Assembly: GCA_038373885.1 (NCBI GenBank)
Contig: JAWZYV010000750.1
Coordinates: forward strand, 124,001-188,000
Source: Cheiracanthium punctorium
Lineage: Eukaryota; Arthropoda; Arachnida; Araneae; Cheiracanthiidae
Direction: 5' to 3'
DNA: 64,000 nt
Shown: positions 11,035 through 21,914 of the stretch, one piece after another
How positions within the stretch are numbered: position 1 is the stretch's first letter
Layout: each line of letters begins with the position of its first letter
The notes under the pieces: generated by a model
Seen by the model: the letters and a program-made list of their open reading frames with translations, nothing else
What the model was told of the DNA's origin: nothing
The model's database searches: none
Made by a program: the position numbers and the translations under genes

Positions 11035-11580
11035 AATACTTCGGGTGACTTTGGCCGTACGAGGTTAAAGCAACATAGGCAGCCATTCTCCCATCAAGCA
11101 ACATCCTAGGCGGCTGCCGTTTGCTAAGCAAGAGGTAAGCACTTTTACAGGATATGCAACGTGATGACGTCATCCAGCCATCGACTAGTCCCTGGGCCTG
11201 GCCGATTGTTTTGGTCCGAAAGAAGGATGGTTTCACCCGGTTCTGCGTGGACTATAGACATCTGAATGACATTACCAAGAAAGACAGCCACCCTCTTCCC
11301 AGGATAGATGATACTTTATCGAGAAATGAATGGTTCTCCACTCTGGATCTGAAGAGTGGCTACTGGCGAGTAGAAATTCATCCCGATGAAAGTGAAAAGA
11401 CTGCGTTCACCACAGGACAAGGATTGTGGCAGTTCAAAGTTATACCTTTTGGACTCTGCAACGCACCGGATACATTCGAGCGTCCGATGGAGACAGTGTT
11501 GAATTGGAGTCGTCCTCAGAATGTCCATGAGCGTGAAGGGTTTTTTCTCAAATTGCAAAGCCACTTTATAAATTAACTGA
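11035..11580 (+). pseudogene. Ty3/gypsy element A: reverse transcriptase (truncated)
   Basis: Begins with linker sequence (G-D-F-G-R-T-R-L-K-Q-H) that normally lies between protease and reverse transcriptase, with frameshifts at about 11080 and 11140. From 11154 the frame is open: S-P-W-A-W-P-I-V-L-V-R-K-K-D-G, F-C-V-D-Y-R-H-L-N, S-T-L-D-L-K-S-G-Y-W, then F-G-L-C-N-A-P near 11450. At about 11500 the sequence jumps straight to a segment that normally lies about 90 residues further on (W-x-R-P-x-N-V-H-E). The palm motif with the catalytic Y-x-D-D pair is therefore deleted. It is the downstream half of the element whose protease is at 5430-5970. Confidence 0.85.
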
Positions 11581-12060
11581 GACTGGACAAAAATTTCTGT
11601 GGACTGCAGAGTGTGAAGATGCATTCAACGAACCGAAGACAGCTTTAACATCTGCGCCGATCTTGTATCCTCATCCTTATAAGCCATTTATATTGGACAC
11701 AAACGCAAGTAAGGAGAGTGTCGGTGCAGTGTTGTCCCGGGAGATAGATGGCCACGAACATCTCATTACTTACTGGAGCAAATGCCTTTCGAAGGCAGAA
11801 CGTAACTATTGTGTTATAGAAAGGAACTTCTTGCTATCGTTAAGGCCGTGGAGCATTTCCATCATAACCTGTACGGCCGAAAGTTCCTGCTCCGAACGGA
11901 CCATGCCTTTTTAACCTGGCTTCTAATTTCAAGAATCCAGAGGGCCAGATAGCCAGGTGGATACAGAGATTGCAAGAATATAACATAGAACTACGTCATC
12001 GGAAAGGAGCATCTCATGGAAACACAAGATGCTTTGTCGAGAAGGCCTTGCATAGAAAAT
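11580..12060 (+). pseudogene. Ty3/gypsy element A: RNase H
   Basis: F-L-W-T-A-E-C-E-x-A-F then F-I-L-D-T-N-A-S at 11687-11710, where the family has D-x-D/N-A-S, G-A-V-L-S at about 11725, Y-W-S-K-x-L-S-K-A-E-R-N-Y-C at about 11770-11812, and a D-A-L-S-R-R-P motif at 12025-12045 that marks the RNase H/integrase linker. Frameshifts at about 11835 and 11905 break it. Confidence 0.75.
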
Positions 12061-13245
12061 TGTCGTTATTGCTCCAGGGCAGCGAAAAATTACCATCTGA
12101 AACATTCCGTTGTCCACCAAGTTACATCATCAGCACTATCCCAAAATCCCTGGAGTGAAGAACAAATCCGAGTGTACCAGTTAGCTGACAGCGACATCAA
12201 ATGTATTGTGGAATTCATGGAAAAATGGAACTGTAAGCCCAGTTGGCAAGAAATATCGTCATGTAGTCCGGCAACGGAACAATACTGGGCTTTGCGGGAT
12301 TCGCTTCACCTGAGAAACGGAGTCCTGTACCGTAAATGGGAATCTGACGACGGCAAGATGCTCCGATGGCAGTTAGTACTCCCTTGTTCGAGGATTTCGA
12401 AGGTTCTAGAATAGCTGCATAATGGCTTAACTGGAGGCCATTTTGGAATGAAGATTCTGCAGAAGGTTCACGAGTGTTTCTACTTGACTATCGAGACGAT
12501 GTTGAAAAATGGTATCAAGCTTGTGACGCCAGTGCCATCCGTAAAGGCCTGAAGAAACGAAGCCGTGGAAAATTACATCGTTACAATGTAGGAGCGCCTT
12601 TCGAGAGAATTGCCCTCGACATCCTGGGGCCGCTTCCGCGAACTGCAGATGACAAGTACATCCTAGTTGTCATTGATTACTTCTCTAAATGGCTCGAAGC
12701 GTATCCTATTCCCGATCAAGAAGTTACGACCGTAGCAGAGGTACTGGTGCAAGAATGGATTTCCAGGTATGGAATCCCTCTGCAACTTCATTCCGACATA
12801 GGAACGAACTTTACCTCTGCTGTTTTTAAAGGCCTATGTCAATTTCTCGGAATAGACAAAACCCAGACTACGCCTTTACGCCCACAATCCGACGGCATGG
12901 TGGAGAGGTTTAATCGCACTATTTTGAACAACCTCTTACTCCTGGTGTCTAGGAATCAAGAGGACTGGGACAAGAAACTCCTCATCTTTCTGCCGGCCTA
13001 TAGGAGTGCCGTACATGAGACTACCGGCTTCACACCTTCCCAGATGCTATTCGGAAGAGATCTTCGTCTTTCCGCCGATCTAGTGTTTGGTCGCCCTCCA
13101 GATACGCCTTCATCACCAGAAGAGTACATGGAAAATCTTAGGGCACGGTTTTAAGACGTGCATCATTTTGCTCGGGAGCGGATCAACCTGAACACGGAGA
13201 AGATGAAGAACACGGAGAAGATAAAATTCGAATTCTACGCGTCAA
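12046..13245 (+). pseudogene. Ty3/gypsy element A: integrase
   Basis: The N-terminal part (12046-12414) includes the L-R-N-G-V-L-Y-R motif near 12310-12335. A stop at 12412 interrupts it just before the zinc-binding histidines (H-N-G-L-T-G-G-H near 12418-12440). The catalytic core is open at 12474-13154: D in A-L-D-I-L-G-P-L-P (about 12610), D in L-H-S-D-I-G (about 12790) and E in G-M-V-E-R-F-N (about 12895). In the zinc-binding module C-D-A-S stands where C-x2-C is expected, so the second cysteine is lost. A TAA at 13152 interrupts the frame, then coding similarity (D-V-H-H-F-A-R-E-R) persists to about 13215 and stops. No 3' LTR of element A was found adjacent. Confidence 0.85.
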
Positions 13246-13420
13246 ATAGTTAAATTTTGCTTTTTGTTGCATCAAAATTGGTCAACTAGAACCGGAGATA
13301 TGGAAGTTTGAGTTTTCCCATTGATTTCTATGGTAAATTCTAGAAATCTCGAGAAATATTGGTCCTAGACCTTCGATAACCTCACTTTTGGGGACTTATT
13401 TTTGACGCCAAATTTGGCGA

Positions 13421-13456
13421 GACCGAAATGTCGCCAAGGTTGGCGACATTTCGGTC
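13421..13456. repeat. Perfect 16-bp hairpin
   Basis: GACCGAAATGTCGCCA pairs with TGGCGACATTTCGGTC across a 4-nt loop. Flanking TTGGCG/CGCCAA motifs echo the repeat at 2262-2520. Confidence 0.7.
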
Positions 13457-13565
13457 ATTTGGCGCGATTTTCGCAATGGGGCTTGTAAAGATAGTTTTTC
13501 TGCATTACCATGCATAATAGCCTAATATATTTCTCTTGTATGACGTAATAAAAATTCCCGCTTTA

Positions 13566-14021
13566 TGTAGAATCTTCGAGAAATAAATTCTTGACGCTTC
13601 TTCTAGTTTCTGCGTCAGAATTATAAATACAAGCACGTGAGAGGCCCCAGTTCAGTGTGAATCGAGCTTCCGATGAGTACGGCACTTTGTTCTGTGAACT
13701 GTGTGATAGAAGCGGTATTTTCGCACTTGTTTATAAAGCTTTGATTTTAAGTGCTGTATGTAAATTCTTGATTGCCGAGTCTTGAGGGACTGTTACTGTT
13801 ATCCCTCTTATATTTCCACTGAATTTTGCCTGTGGAAGTGTTTTATTTTGTGTGAGAATTACAGCATTTTTGAAAGCTTCAGTACTGAGTGGACTGTTAT
13901 AAACGAGCTAATGGCCGTTAATGCCTGTGAATTTTGTACAGCTGATTGTTCGACGAAGTTCTACAAGCAATAAAGTTTGTGTTTCATCCTGGCAAGTGGA
14001 CATTTTCTAGAATTTTTTACA
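13566..14021 (+). mobile_element. Probable solo LTR, 456 bp
   Basis: Starts TGTAGAATC and ends TTTTTTACA. It contains a TATAAATA box at about 13622 and AATAAAG at about 13970 with a GT-rich stretch after it, the arrangement of an LTR promoter and polyadenylation site. A decayed copy of its 3' part lies at 58685-58785. No coding region of its own element is attached; whether it belongs to element A, which ends 320 bp upstream, is unknown. Confidence 0.55.
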
Positions 14022-14339
14022 CCAACTGGACTTTAGAATGACGAACCCATGAAACAAGCAGCGTATTCTGCAACAGTATTATTCAAATGTCAAGATTGTT
14101 CGACCAAATCATCTCAGTAGTAAGTTGGCTCGTACAAAAGCAAATAAAATTAGTTGCACATTTTTAAAAAAACTTAACTAGCGCTCAAATTCATTATTAA
14201 ATATACTTTAGTTGTACTTGCCTTCCTTTTAAAGTCATGTGAAACTATTATTTCCGACAGGAAAATTTCAGTAAAAAGCAATGTAGTGATTTAAACTTTA
14301 CATTAATATGGACATATATATTTATTATTTGCTTATCTC

Positions 14340-15161
14340 TAGGGATGCACCGAATACCATATTTTGCCGAATACCGAATACTTGGTTAAAATTTATTAAA
14401 CCGTTATTAAACTTTTATTGCAATTAATTTAATTAGTTTTTTTCTTAAATAATATTTCATATGGTGTAAAATTTCAAAAATTGAAATGGTACAAAATTTA
14501 ATATCCAAGTGTATTTCGTTTACATATTACTATTAATAACTTTTTTAAACATTAGTGAAATGCTGGTAATTTTTTACCTACATATTTTATTGAAAAATTA
14601 GCAGATAATTCACTTTACATATTAATGAACACTTAATGTTATGAGTTTTTTTGTTTTTTTTCCCTGGTTACTGTTTCAAATTTAAATCAGTTAGTAAATA
14701 GCAAGGTTAATGCAATGTATCATAAGATTTAAGAAAAATTGAAAAGCAACAAAATTCAAATTTAAAATCTGGGTGTTTTCTCTTACATTAAAACTAATTT
14801 CATTGTGATATTAGTTTTTTGTGTGGTTGTGGAATGCTATGTTAGGGATATCTGCCATGGATGGGGAGGTGCCTCCGCACGAGGACTTTCTAAGGGTTTC
14901 TAATGCTTATCCACATGTGATATTAGTAAGTAACAACTTGAATCAATTTAGTACTATGGTACTATACTATTCATGATATAATATAATGATAAAAATGGTT
15001 CATGATATAAAAAATATATATTTATTTACTGATTGGTGAATACTTAAATTTGTTTACTATTCGGTTGCCGAATATTTAAGTATTCGGCCGAACTGAATAT
15101 TCGGTTTGTCTGCCGAATAGGCAGTATACCGAATACCAACCGAATATTTGGTGCATCCCTA
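14340..15161. mobile_element. hAT non-autonomous element with perfect TSD
   Basis: Termini TAGGGATGCACCGAATA and TTTGGTGCATCCCTA are inverted repeats. The 8-bp sequence CTTATCTC occurs exactly before (14332-14339) and after (15162-15169), the hallmark of hAT insertion. Subterminal CCGAATA/TATTCGG motifs repeat at both ends. There is no transposase frame. A SINE-1 fragment is nested at about 14855-14932. Confidence 0.9.
14855..14932 (-). mobile_element. SINE-1 tail fragment nested in hAT
   Basis: ATCTGCCATGGATGGGGAGG, GAGGACTTTCTAAGGGTTTC and TAATGCTTATCCACATGTG follow the tail module of the other SINE-1 copies. Confidence 0.5.
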
Positions 15162-15169
15162 CTTATCTC

Positions 15170-16359
15170 CATTTAGTTTCAAATATATTTTAATTGCATC
15201 TTCAGAATCATTTTTTGATAAGATAAACTAATAAAAAAAGCAATTTTAAAAAGTAAAGAACAATTTTAAATTTCCAGATATAAAAATAGTTTTTTTATTA
15301 ACTAAAATCAAAACTACTATACATCATATCATTTCAAAATATAACCAAAGGAAAGTATACTAGCTTTCTTGTTTATTGAATTTTGAGTTTTCTTTCTTTT
15401 TTAAGGACTAATAATATTTAATGTAAATTCATATTTAGCACATTTCAGCAATTTTGCTTAACACAATCTAAAACCAGGGTGATTGTGGGATTCAGGATTC
15501 GTAAATATCATGATATTTTTGAAAATTTCAAATATTTCCGATATTTTGATACATATTGGATATTTTCGATAAAAGGTTAATTTTAATGTTGATAAATATT
15601 TTGGGGCATGATTATGATTTAAACATTATAACATAAGATATTAAATTTTATATTTGTTAATATAATTTTTTTTTATTTAACAAAAAATTTTTTTCAAATA
15701 AAATAGCAAGCAGAAAAAACTTTCTCAAAAATTAAATATGTTGCATGTACTCACCAAAATGCAAAGTGTATTCGTCTATTTCAAAGAAAATAAAACTGAT
15801 ATATGCCATTAAAGATTATATAATAATGTTTTCAATTAAAAGTAGTGTATGCATACTTGCCAACTCTCATGCTTTCGTCGTAAAACTTACTTTTTAAATG
15901 AGTTTTACAATTTTACATGAAATGCTCGTTTTTTTTTTTTTTTTTTACACTTTTTAACAAATTTTGAAGTTTTTTTTAATATTTTAATAAAATTTAAAAA
16001 TTTATCATTCAAGAGTTTCCTGCAGTTTTGCTTATTCTAAAAGTTCAAAATTTTCGGCTTCCCCCCTTTCAGATCGACTAATTCTGCTGTCTGGCAGGAA
16101 AAAATTTGTTGGGTGAGCTCCAGCATCTTAATTTCAATCCTTTTCCATCATCTTGTGAACAAATATTTTTCTTTTGGTATATTTTTATGTGAACCTCCAA
16201 TATCATAAGACTAAACATTGATTATCATTTCAACATAATTATTTTTAAATTTAAAATAGAAGATAAAAATTTCATTGAAAGGTGCATGTTCAAATATGAA
16301 TGAAAATTATACAAAATAATACTAATGAAAATGTAACAAAAAATGTTTTGATTAGGAAA

Positions 16360-16395
<36 letters not shown>

Positions 16396-16655
16396 GAAAG
16401 CAAATAAAGAATAAACCTAGCATGCTTATGCTTTTCTAAAAAAAGAAGAAAAAAAGGTTTAGGTGTCATTCCACAATACTATCTTATATGTAACAACCGC
16501 TTTTTTTTCTTACCTGATCTGTTATAAATTATATAAATTATGTGTTCATTATGAATGCTTTTTGTAATGAAAATTATTAAATTAAACTTTAATTTTTTTT
16601 CTTTATAGAAATGTATCTTAAGTGTGAGTTAAATATGTATGCCATGTTAATATAA
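15170..16655. other. AT-rich non-coding stretch with (TA)n
   Basis: No gene. Homopolymer T runs lie at 15931 and elsewhere; a (TA)n microsatellite is at about 16366-16391. An ATATCGATATTTTC-rich patch at 15500-15570 may be a decayed hAT end. Confidence 0.5.
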
Positions 16656-16659
16656 TTTT

Positions 16660-17060
16660 AATATTTCATTCTATTTAAAATATATAAATTGTTAAAACTC
16701 AAAATGTGTCTCATGAGTTTATTCAATGAAACATTAAAACTGCTATTCGAATGTTGTTTAGTAAAAATTATTAAGTGGCTTTTCACTAATATTTGGCAAA
16801 AACACTTAAAAATGATGCTAGCATTGTTTGGCAAAAATCATGAAAAATGTCATTTCTGTGCTATTTTACACCTAGGGAATTTTAAAAATTGGCAAGTATG
16901 TGTATGTAGCATTTATGGTTCTTCTACACGAGCACTCAAAAGTATTTCAGTACATTGCAGTCCATGTCAGTTTAGGGAAATTAATCCATTTAATGCACAA
17001 CAATTATATAAATGCTAGACCAGCTTAGTCATCATTTAAAGATTGGAAATAACATTTAAC
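16660..17060 (-). repeat. Single unit of the 173-bp-related repeat family
   Basis: GCATTTATGGTTCTTCTACA, GAGCACTCAAAAGTATTTCAG and GGAAATAACATTTAACGTTC match units at 26940-27140 and 27460-27660, and in reverse the array at 2075-3545. Apparent short frames here follow the repeat. Confidence 0.6.
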
Positions 17061-17756
17061 GTTCTTTTATGGGGTCTTGCAAAGTTACATTAATGTTTAT
17101 ATATAGCATTTTTAAAGGTAACATAGCCAAATTTGGCACAAGAGCGACTTTTGTTGAAAAGTGTTATTAATTGATGTGTTTATTATTTACTGTTTTTGTT
17201 TCTTTAAATGAAAATAATTAAATAAAAAGGTGCGTCTTCCTGCTTTTTCAGACTTTTATGGATTCTGCAGTTTACACTGGATTAATTTAAAGCCAAGGAA
17301 AAACTTTAGGAACAAAGGAACAACATAAATGAAAAACATTCTAAGTCAGCTGACAAAGGACTAGCTGTAAATAATAGCCTAAACATTTTATCTTAAGAAT
17401 TGATCCTCAAACTTAAAACCAACAAATGTGCTAGTAATAAAGCCACTTTCTCAGTTTGAGAATTTTTTTTTCTTTTTTCATATTCTAATTTTTGCTTTAA
17501 TATGTAACAAATTTCCACATATTGTGCATCAATTCTTTGGACTTATCTAGTGCAATTACAATGTATAATAAAATACCTATAATCTGAACAGTTAACCAAT
17601 CTGTTCATGTCATTTAGTACTAAGTTGGAAACAATATTAAAATGAGAAAGACTTTGGTCTACACCAGAGTTTCTTAAACTGTGTTATGCATGTGTGATCT
17701 CAATTAAATTAAACTCAATTATCACAAATGAAACTAAATAACCTAAAATTATAATA

Positions 17757-18428
17757 CAATAAAACTCGCTTATAATGAGCTCGAAGGGACTGTGGTATTT
17801 TCTCGTTATAACCGAATGCTTGTATAAAATGGGATCGTGAAAAAAAATCACAAATAGTCATACATACTTTTTATATTACTTACGTACTTTAATTTTTATT
17901 TCTATATAGTGTAAAAGAAGTCGATTAATTTATTTTAACAGTCTTATTGTCTCTTACTTGTGTTATTGTTCTTTGGAGAAGACACATGGAAATACATTGC
18001 AAACTGCAACCCTAGATTTGAAAAAGTTCGAAGTGGTCTTGTAAACTCAAAAGCCACTGAGAATGCTGGAATAAATACGTTGAAATATTCAACATATTTG
18101 TTGTTATCATAGCCGTGTTCATTGACTTTGGAATACTATAGGAATTTTCCCAAGAAATAATAAGCTGAGCTGGGAAGGTGGAAATCAATAGAAATTTTAT
18201 GAATCACATATAACTCCTTGCTATAACTGGGGTTTACTCATTAAAAGCGAGTTTCATAGACTCCTAAAAGCGAGTTATAACATACCTACATATATGTTAT
18301 GACTCGCTTAATAAAACATACCTACATAAAAGTGAGTTCCATAGACTTAACATTGTACCAACCAGTACTTCCAAGTTCTTCATTAAATCCGGGTTCTTGT
18401 TAAATCTTGCTATAAACGAGTTAGGCTG
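17757..18428. mobile_element. Tigger/pogo-like MITE
   Basis: Left end CAATAAAACTCGCTTATAATG and inverted right end CAGCCTAACTCGTTTATAGC, each flanked by TA. Internal AGCGAGTT repeats at 18240-18300 suggest internal duplication or a second nested end. No transposase frame. Confidence 0.6.
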
Positions 18429-19049
18429 TACTACAGTACAAGTGAAGAAACTGACAGTTTCACTCACATTTGAGCAATGCTTATGGGGTCCCACAAAATT
18501 TTCGTAAATATTATGGGGTCTCCACACCAAAAAGTTTAAGAAACCCTGGTCTACACAACAAGAAATATAAATTGAATGCAAGCAACAACATCTTGGTTTT
18601 TAATGATGTAATTTTGAGACAGTTTTCATTTTTATATAATGTATTAAGGTATAATGCACTCATATTTTTTTTTTTTTTTTTTTTTGCTGAAGGTTTAAAA
18701 TATTAAATAACAGTTACAGTTAATATAATAAAAAACACAACATATTACTTTTATAGTGCCACATTCAAAAGACCATTTCGAACCCACTTCCTCGGGAAAA
18801 AAAAGCATCAAAATGATATATTAGGGAAATATTTAATATGGCTATTTAGAGTAATTTGGGAGTTTCCCTGTAAAAAATTCTTTATTCACTTTTCATATTT
18901 CTGCTTAACAAATAATTTTTAAATATTTACAACTGTTAGATTAAATAGTTTCATTATATTTATCAGTTAGTAAAAGATTTCATAAAACTCTCTTAAATTT
19001 ACAACCTTAAAAAATGAATTTTGTTTTCTTAAAAAACAAAATAATAACT

Positions 19050-20039
19050 TCTATATAAATAAAACAGAGTGTAAACTGTCCATTTGTCTGTCTGTCTGTG
19101 TCTCGCGTAGCTCTGAAACGGGTGATCGTAGACCTACCAAATTTTGTACGGAAATTCTCCAAGACGGGTCTCGACACACCTCGAAGCGATTTTTTCGAAA
19201 TTCCAATTAGAAAATGTTTTATTTTATGTTTTGTCCGATTTTTAGCGATTTTTCTTGCGTAATACATAATAACGCCGGTCATTGCACTCGCAAGAAAACG
19301 ATATTTACATCATCGTATAGAGGAGAAAATTTTCTTTTAAAAACTGTTTGTTCGGACTGTGTAACATAATTTGCAGATTTTTGGGAATTTTTCAAATAAA
19401 ATTAAATTTGACGCTGACTTTCGTAAAATATTTTTAAAACTGCTGCATCTTGAATTCTATCTGTGATAACTTTTTTATATTTGGGCAAAAGACGGAGCAC
19501 ACAATTCGCTCACTTTTAAAAGAAGAACGGAGGAAAAAAATAAATTAGGAGAATTTTTACAAATTTTTAAGTAAAGAAGAATTTTCATTTTAGTAGCACC
19601 TGCTTATGAGTTCCGATTTGATATCTTGCGGTTTGGTTGTCATGGATAGAGTAACAATGATTAAAATTGCCAGTTGAAAAAAATAAATAAAAACGGGTCC
19701 GGCGAGCAGACGATTTCTTTGCTTGGCTCGATTTCCTTTTATAAATACTGGATTTATTTGCGAGAAGAAAAATTAAACTGAGAAAAACAATTTTAAAGCC
19801 TTTATAAATAGCGCAGCCTTATCTCTTATCTCTTTTCTTTTTGTAAAGGGTTGCAAGAGAGGGTGACGTATTAAAAAAAAAAAAAAAAAAAAATCATTTC
19901 ATGTAGTGTCTGAGGTATTTAATACTAAAACGTGAACCTAAAAGACAGCATGTCTGAGGAAATAAGACATTTTGAAAGTGAGAAGTTCACTGCAAACGGC
20001 CCATTTGCACTTTTTTGATACCGAATGACGCTGACAGTG

Positions 20040-20071
<32 letters not shown>

Positions 20072-20246
20072 TGTGTGTGTCATTATATTGCAATGATCTC
20101 AGGTTATTACATATATGACGCAAATTTTAAGTCAAGAGTGAAATAATTTTGCTTTTTCTAGATTCCACATCACTGGAATTAGTTCGAATTACACATGTGA
20201 GGAAATTTTTCGTTTCCTACCGTGCGAAGAACGGGCACGCAGCTAG
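19050..20246 (+). mobile_element. Helitron-like non-autonomous element
   Basis: The 5' end starts TCTATATAAATAAAACAGAG with a GTCTGTCTGTC tract just inside, as in many animal Helitrons. The 3' end has a short hairpin CGTGC...GCACG followed by CAGCTAG, i.e. a CTRR terminus, followed by T. No RepHel frame is present, so it is non-autonomous. A homologous 3' end occurs on the minus strand at about 59827-59865. Poly(A), poly(T) and (GT)n runs lie inside. Confidence 0.65.
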
Positions 20247-21105
20247 TAATAAATATATAAGTAAGTAGCAAGATAAAAAATTTAATATTTTGGAATTCTC
20301 TTATAGCTAATGAATAGTTAATGCAGAGCAATATTTTCTTTCCCGACTCAGATTTTAAAATCACAAGTATTTCTATTCATTGATAGTTTATGGTATAACA
20401 CTTTATCAGAAGTGTTAGATAAAGTATCAAAAACGATCAAATCTTTGAACAAAAAATAATAAAAATCCTGTCAATAAAAAATGTAAACAAATCTTATGTA
20501 AATCAATGCCATCCTTCACAAAGCTAAATTATTTTTAACAGCATACATACATATATACAAATTATATATATACACAATATTTTCAAGCCCTTCCCCCAAA
20601 CACACACACAAAAAGTCATTTCTGGGTATGCAACTTTAACAATCTCAAAGTTTAACATGACATCGAGGACAAACATACAGCAACAAGAGCAATTTGACAT
20701 GCTTATCACCAGTATGGAATAATGGTACATCACATTGACTAGAAGCATCCAAATTTTGCTATTTTGTCTAGAAATTTTACTTTCAAGGGTATAATTGTCA
20801 ACAGTACTTTTAAGGACACTTAGAAATAAAAAGTAAGAATGTTGGGGCATTTCTACCAATACAAGTTTAAAAATAGGTTTTATAAATAAGGATCTGATTT
20901 GCTGCTCATCTCTTAATTAAAGGATCCATAATTATTTCAAATAAAATGATTAAGAAATAGTAAAAAGCCATTTCGAAAAATTGAGTTGTTTTTCCTTACA
21001 CCCTCTGGCAACTGCAAAGTGATGCTAGATCCTGTACATAGGATGGTGATTGGCAAAAGAGTATGGCTTCCATTTTTTTAATGAGCCCAGGTCAGACTTT
21101 GCTTG
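20247..21105. other. AT-rich stretch, no gene
   Basis: No coding frame with family similarity. A minus-strand frame at 20524-20859 has no recognisable motif and is not supported. Confidence 0.4.
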
Positions 21106-21109
21106 GGGT

Positions 21110-21300
21110 CTTCTAATTGTGAACCAATTCCACATTGAATCCACAAACACATTTTAGGTGCAGAAGCTCACAGCAGTATACAATGTTCCACAGCAGCCAA
21201 GCTGTGAGTTTCACCCCCCCCCCCTAAGCACTGGCCAAGTCGGTGCTGATTCCTTTACCGTGTTCTTATGGGAATGGGCTTACCAACTAGGCCACTGCGG
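21110..21300 (+). mobile_element. SINE-2 copy
   Basis: Shares TGTTCCACAGCAG, GAGTTTCACC, CTAAGCACTGGCCAAG and GTGTTCTTATGGGAATGG with the better copy at 57965-58189 and with the split copy at 24480-25415. Confidence 0.6.
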
Positions 21301-21914
21301 GACTGAAAAATAGTAATACTGATCATAAAACAAAAGAAAGATAAAATAATTGTTATCTGTGTGCATGGGAAAGGGTGGAGTTAAAGTAGAAAAGTCTATT
21401 TTAAATACAAAAGTAAGGAGAAATAAGAGCTCTGCTATCACTGTAATGTATACTTGCTTAGTTTGCACTGGAAATATTTTTAGAAACATATAACTGAAGA
21501 TCTCTACAATCCCAGTTTTGAAATTTTTCAGTGGACGGCCAAAGGGAATACATCTATAGTTCGGCTCTGTTTTCATAGTGTCTGGCTTTGGAAGCTTCCA
21601 TTTCTGAAGAGGAAAGATAGGGAGGTTTCAGGTAAAAGGTTACCATCTTTGGTGATAAACCCCGTTCACCAAGTGGGGGAGAATCTTGTGGTGATCAATC
21701 ATTAGGGTTCAACCTTCCCCCATAGTACACAAAAATTTCCGTGGGAGGTTTTATCTCATTGTGAGAGCTAAGGCACCAATTAGGTGGACCCTACTCCGGA
21801 TTTTTTTCTTCTAAAGGATGAATTCTGTTGCCAAATCTTCCCAATGGAACCTTTCAAAACCATGTAACTCAGGAGACACGAATTCGGAGCCGGACTATAC
21901 CACACAATAAAAAG
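21301..21914. other. 3' flank of the MULE/SWIM gene
   Basis: Downstream on the minus strand of the stop codon at 21915. I see no canonical AATAAA on the minus strand in the first 600 bp, so the polyadenylation site is not located. Confidence 0.4.
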
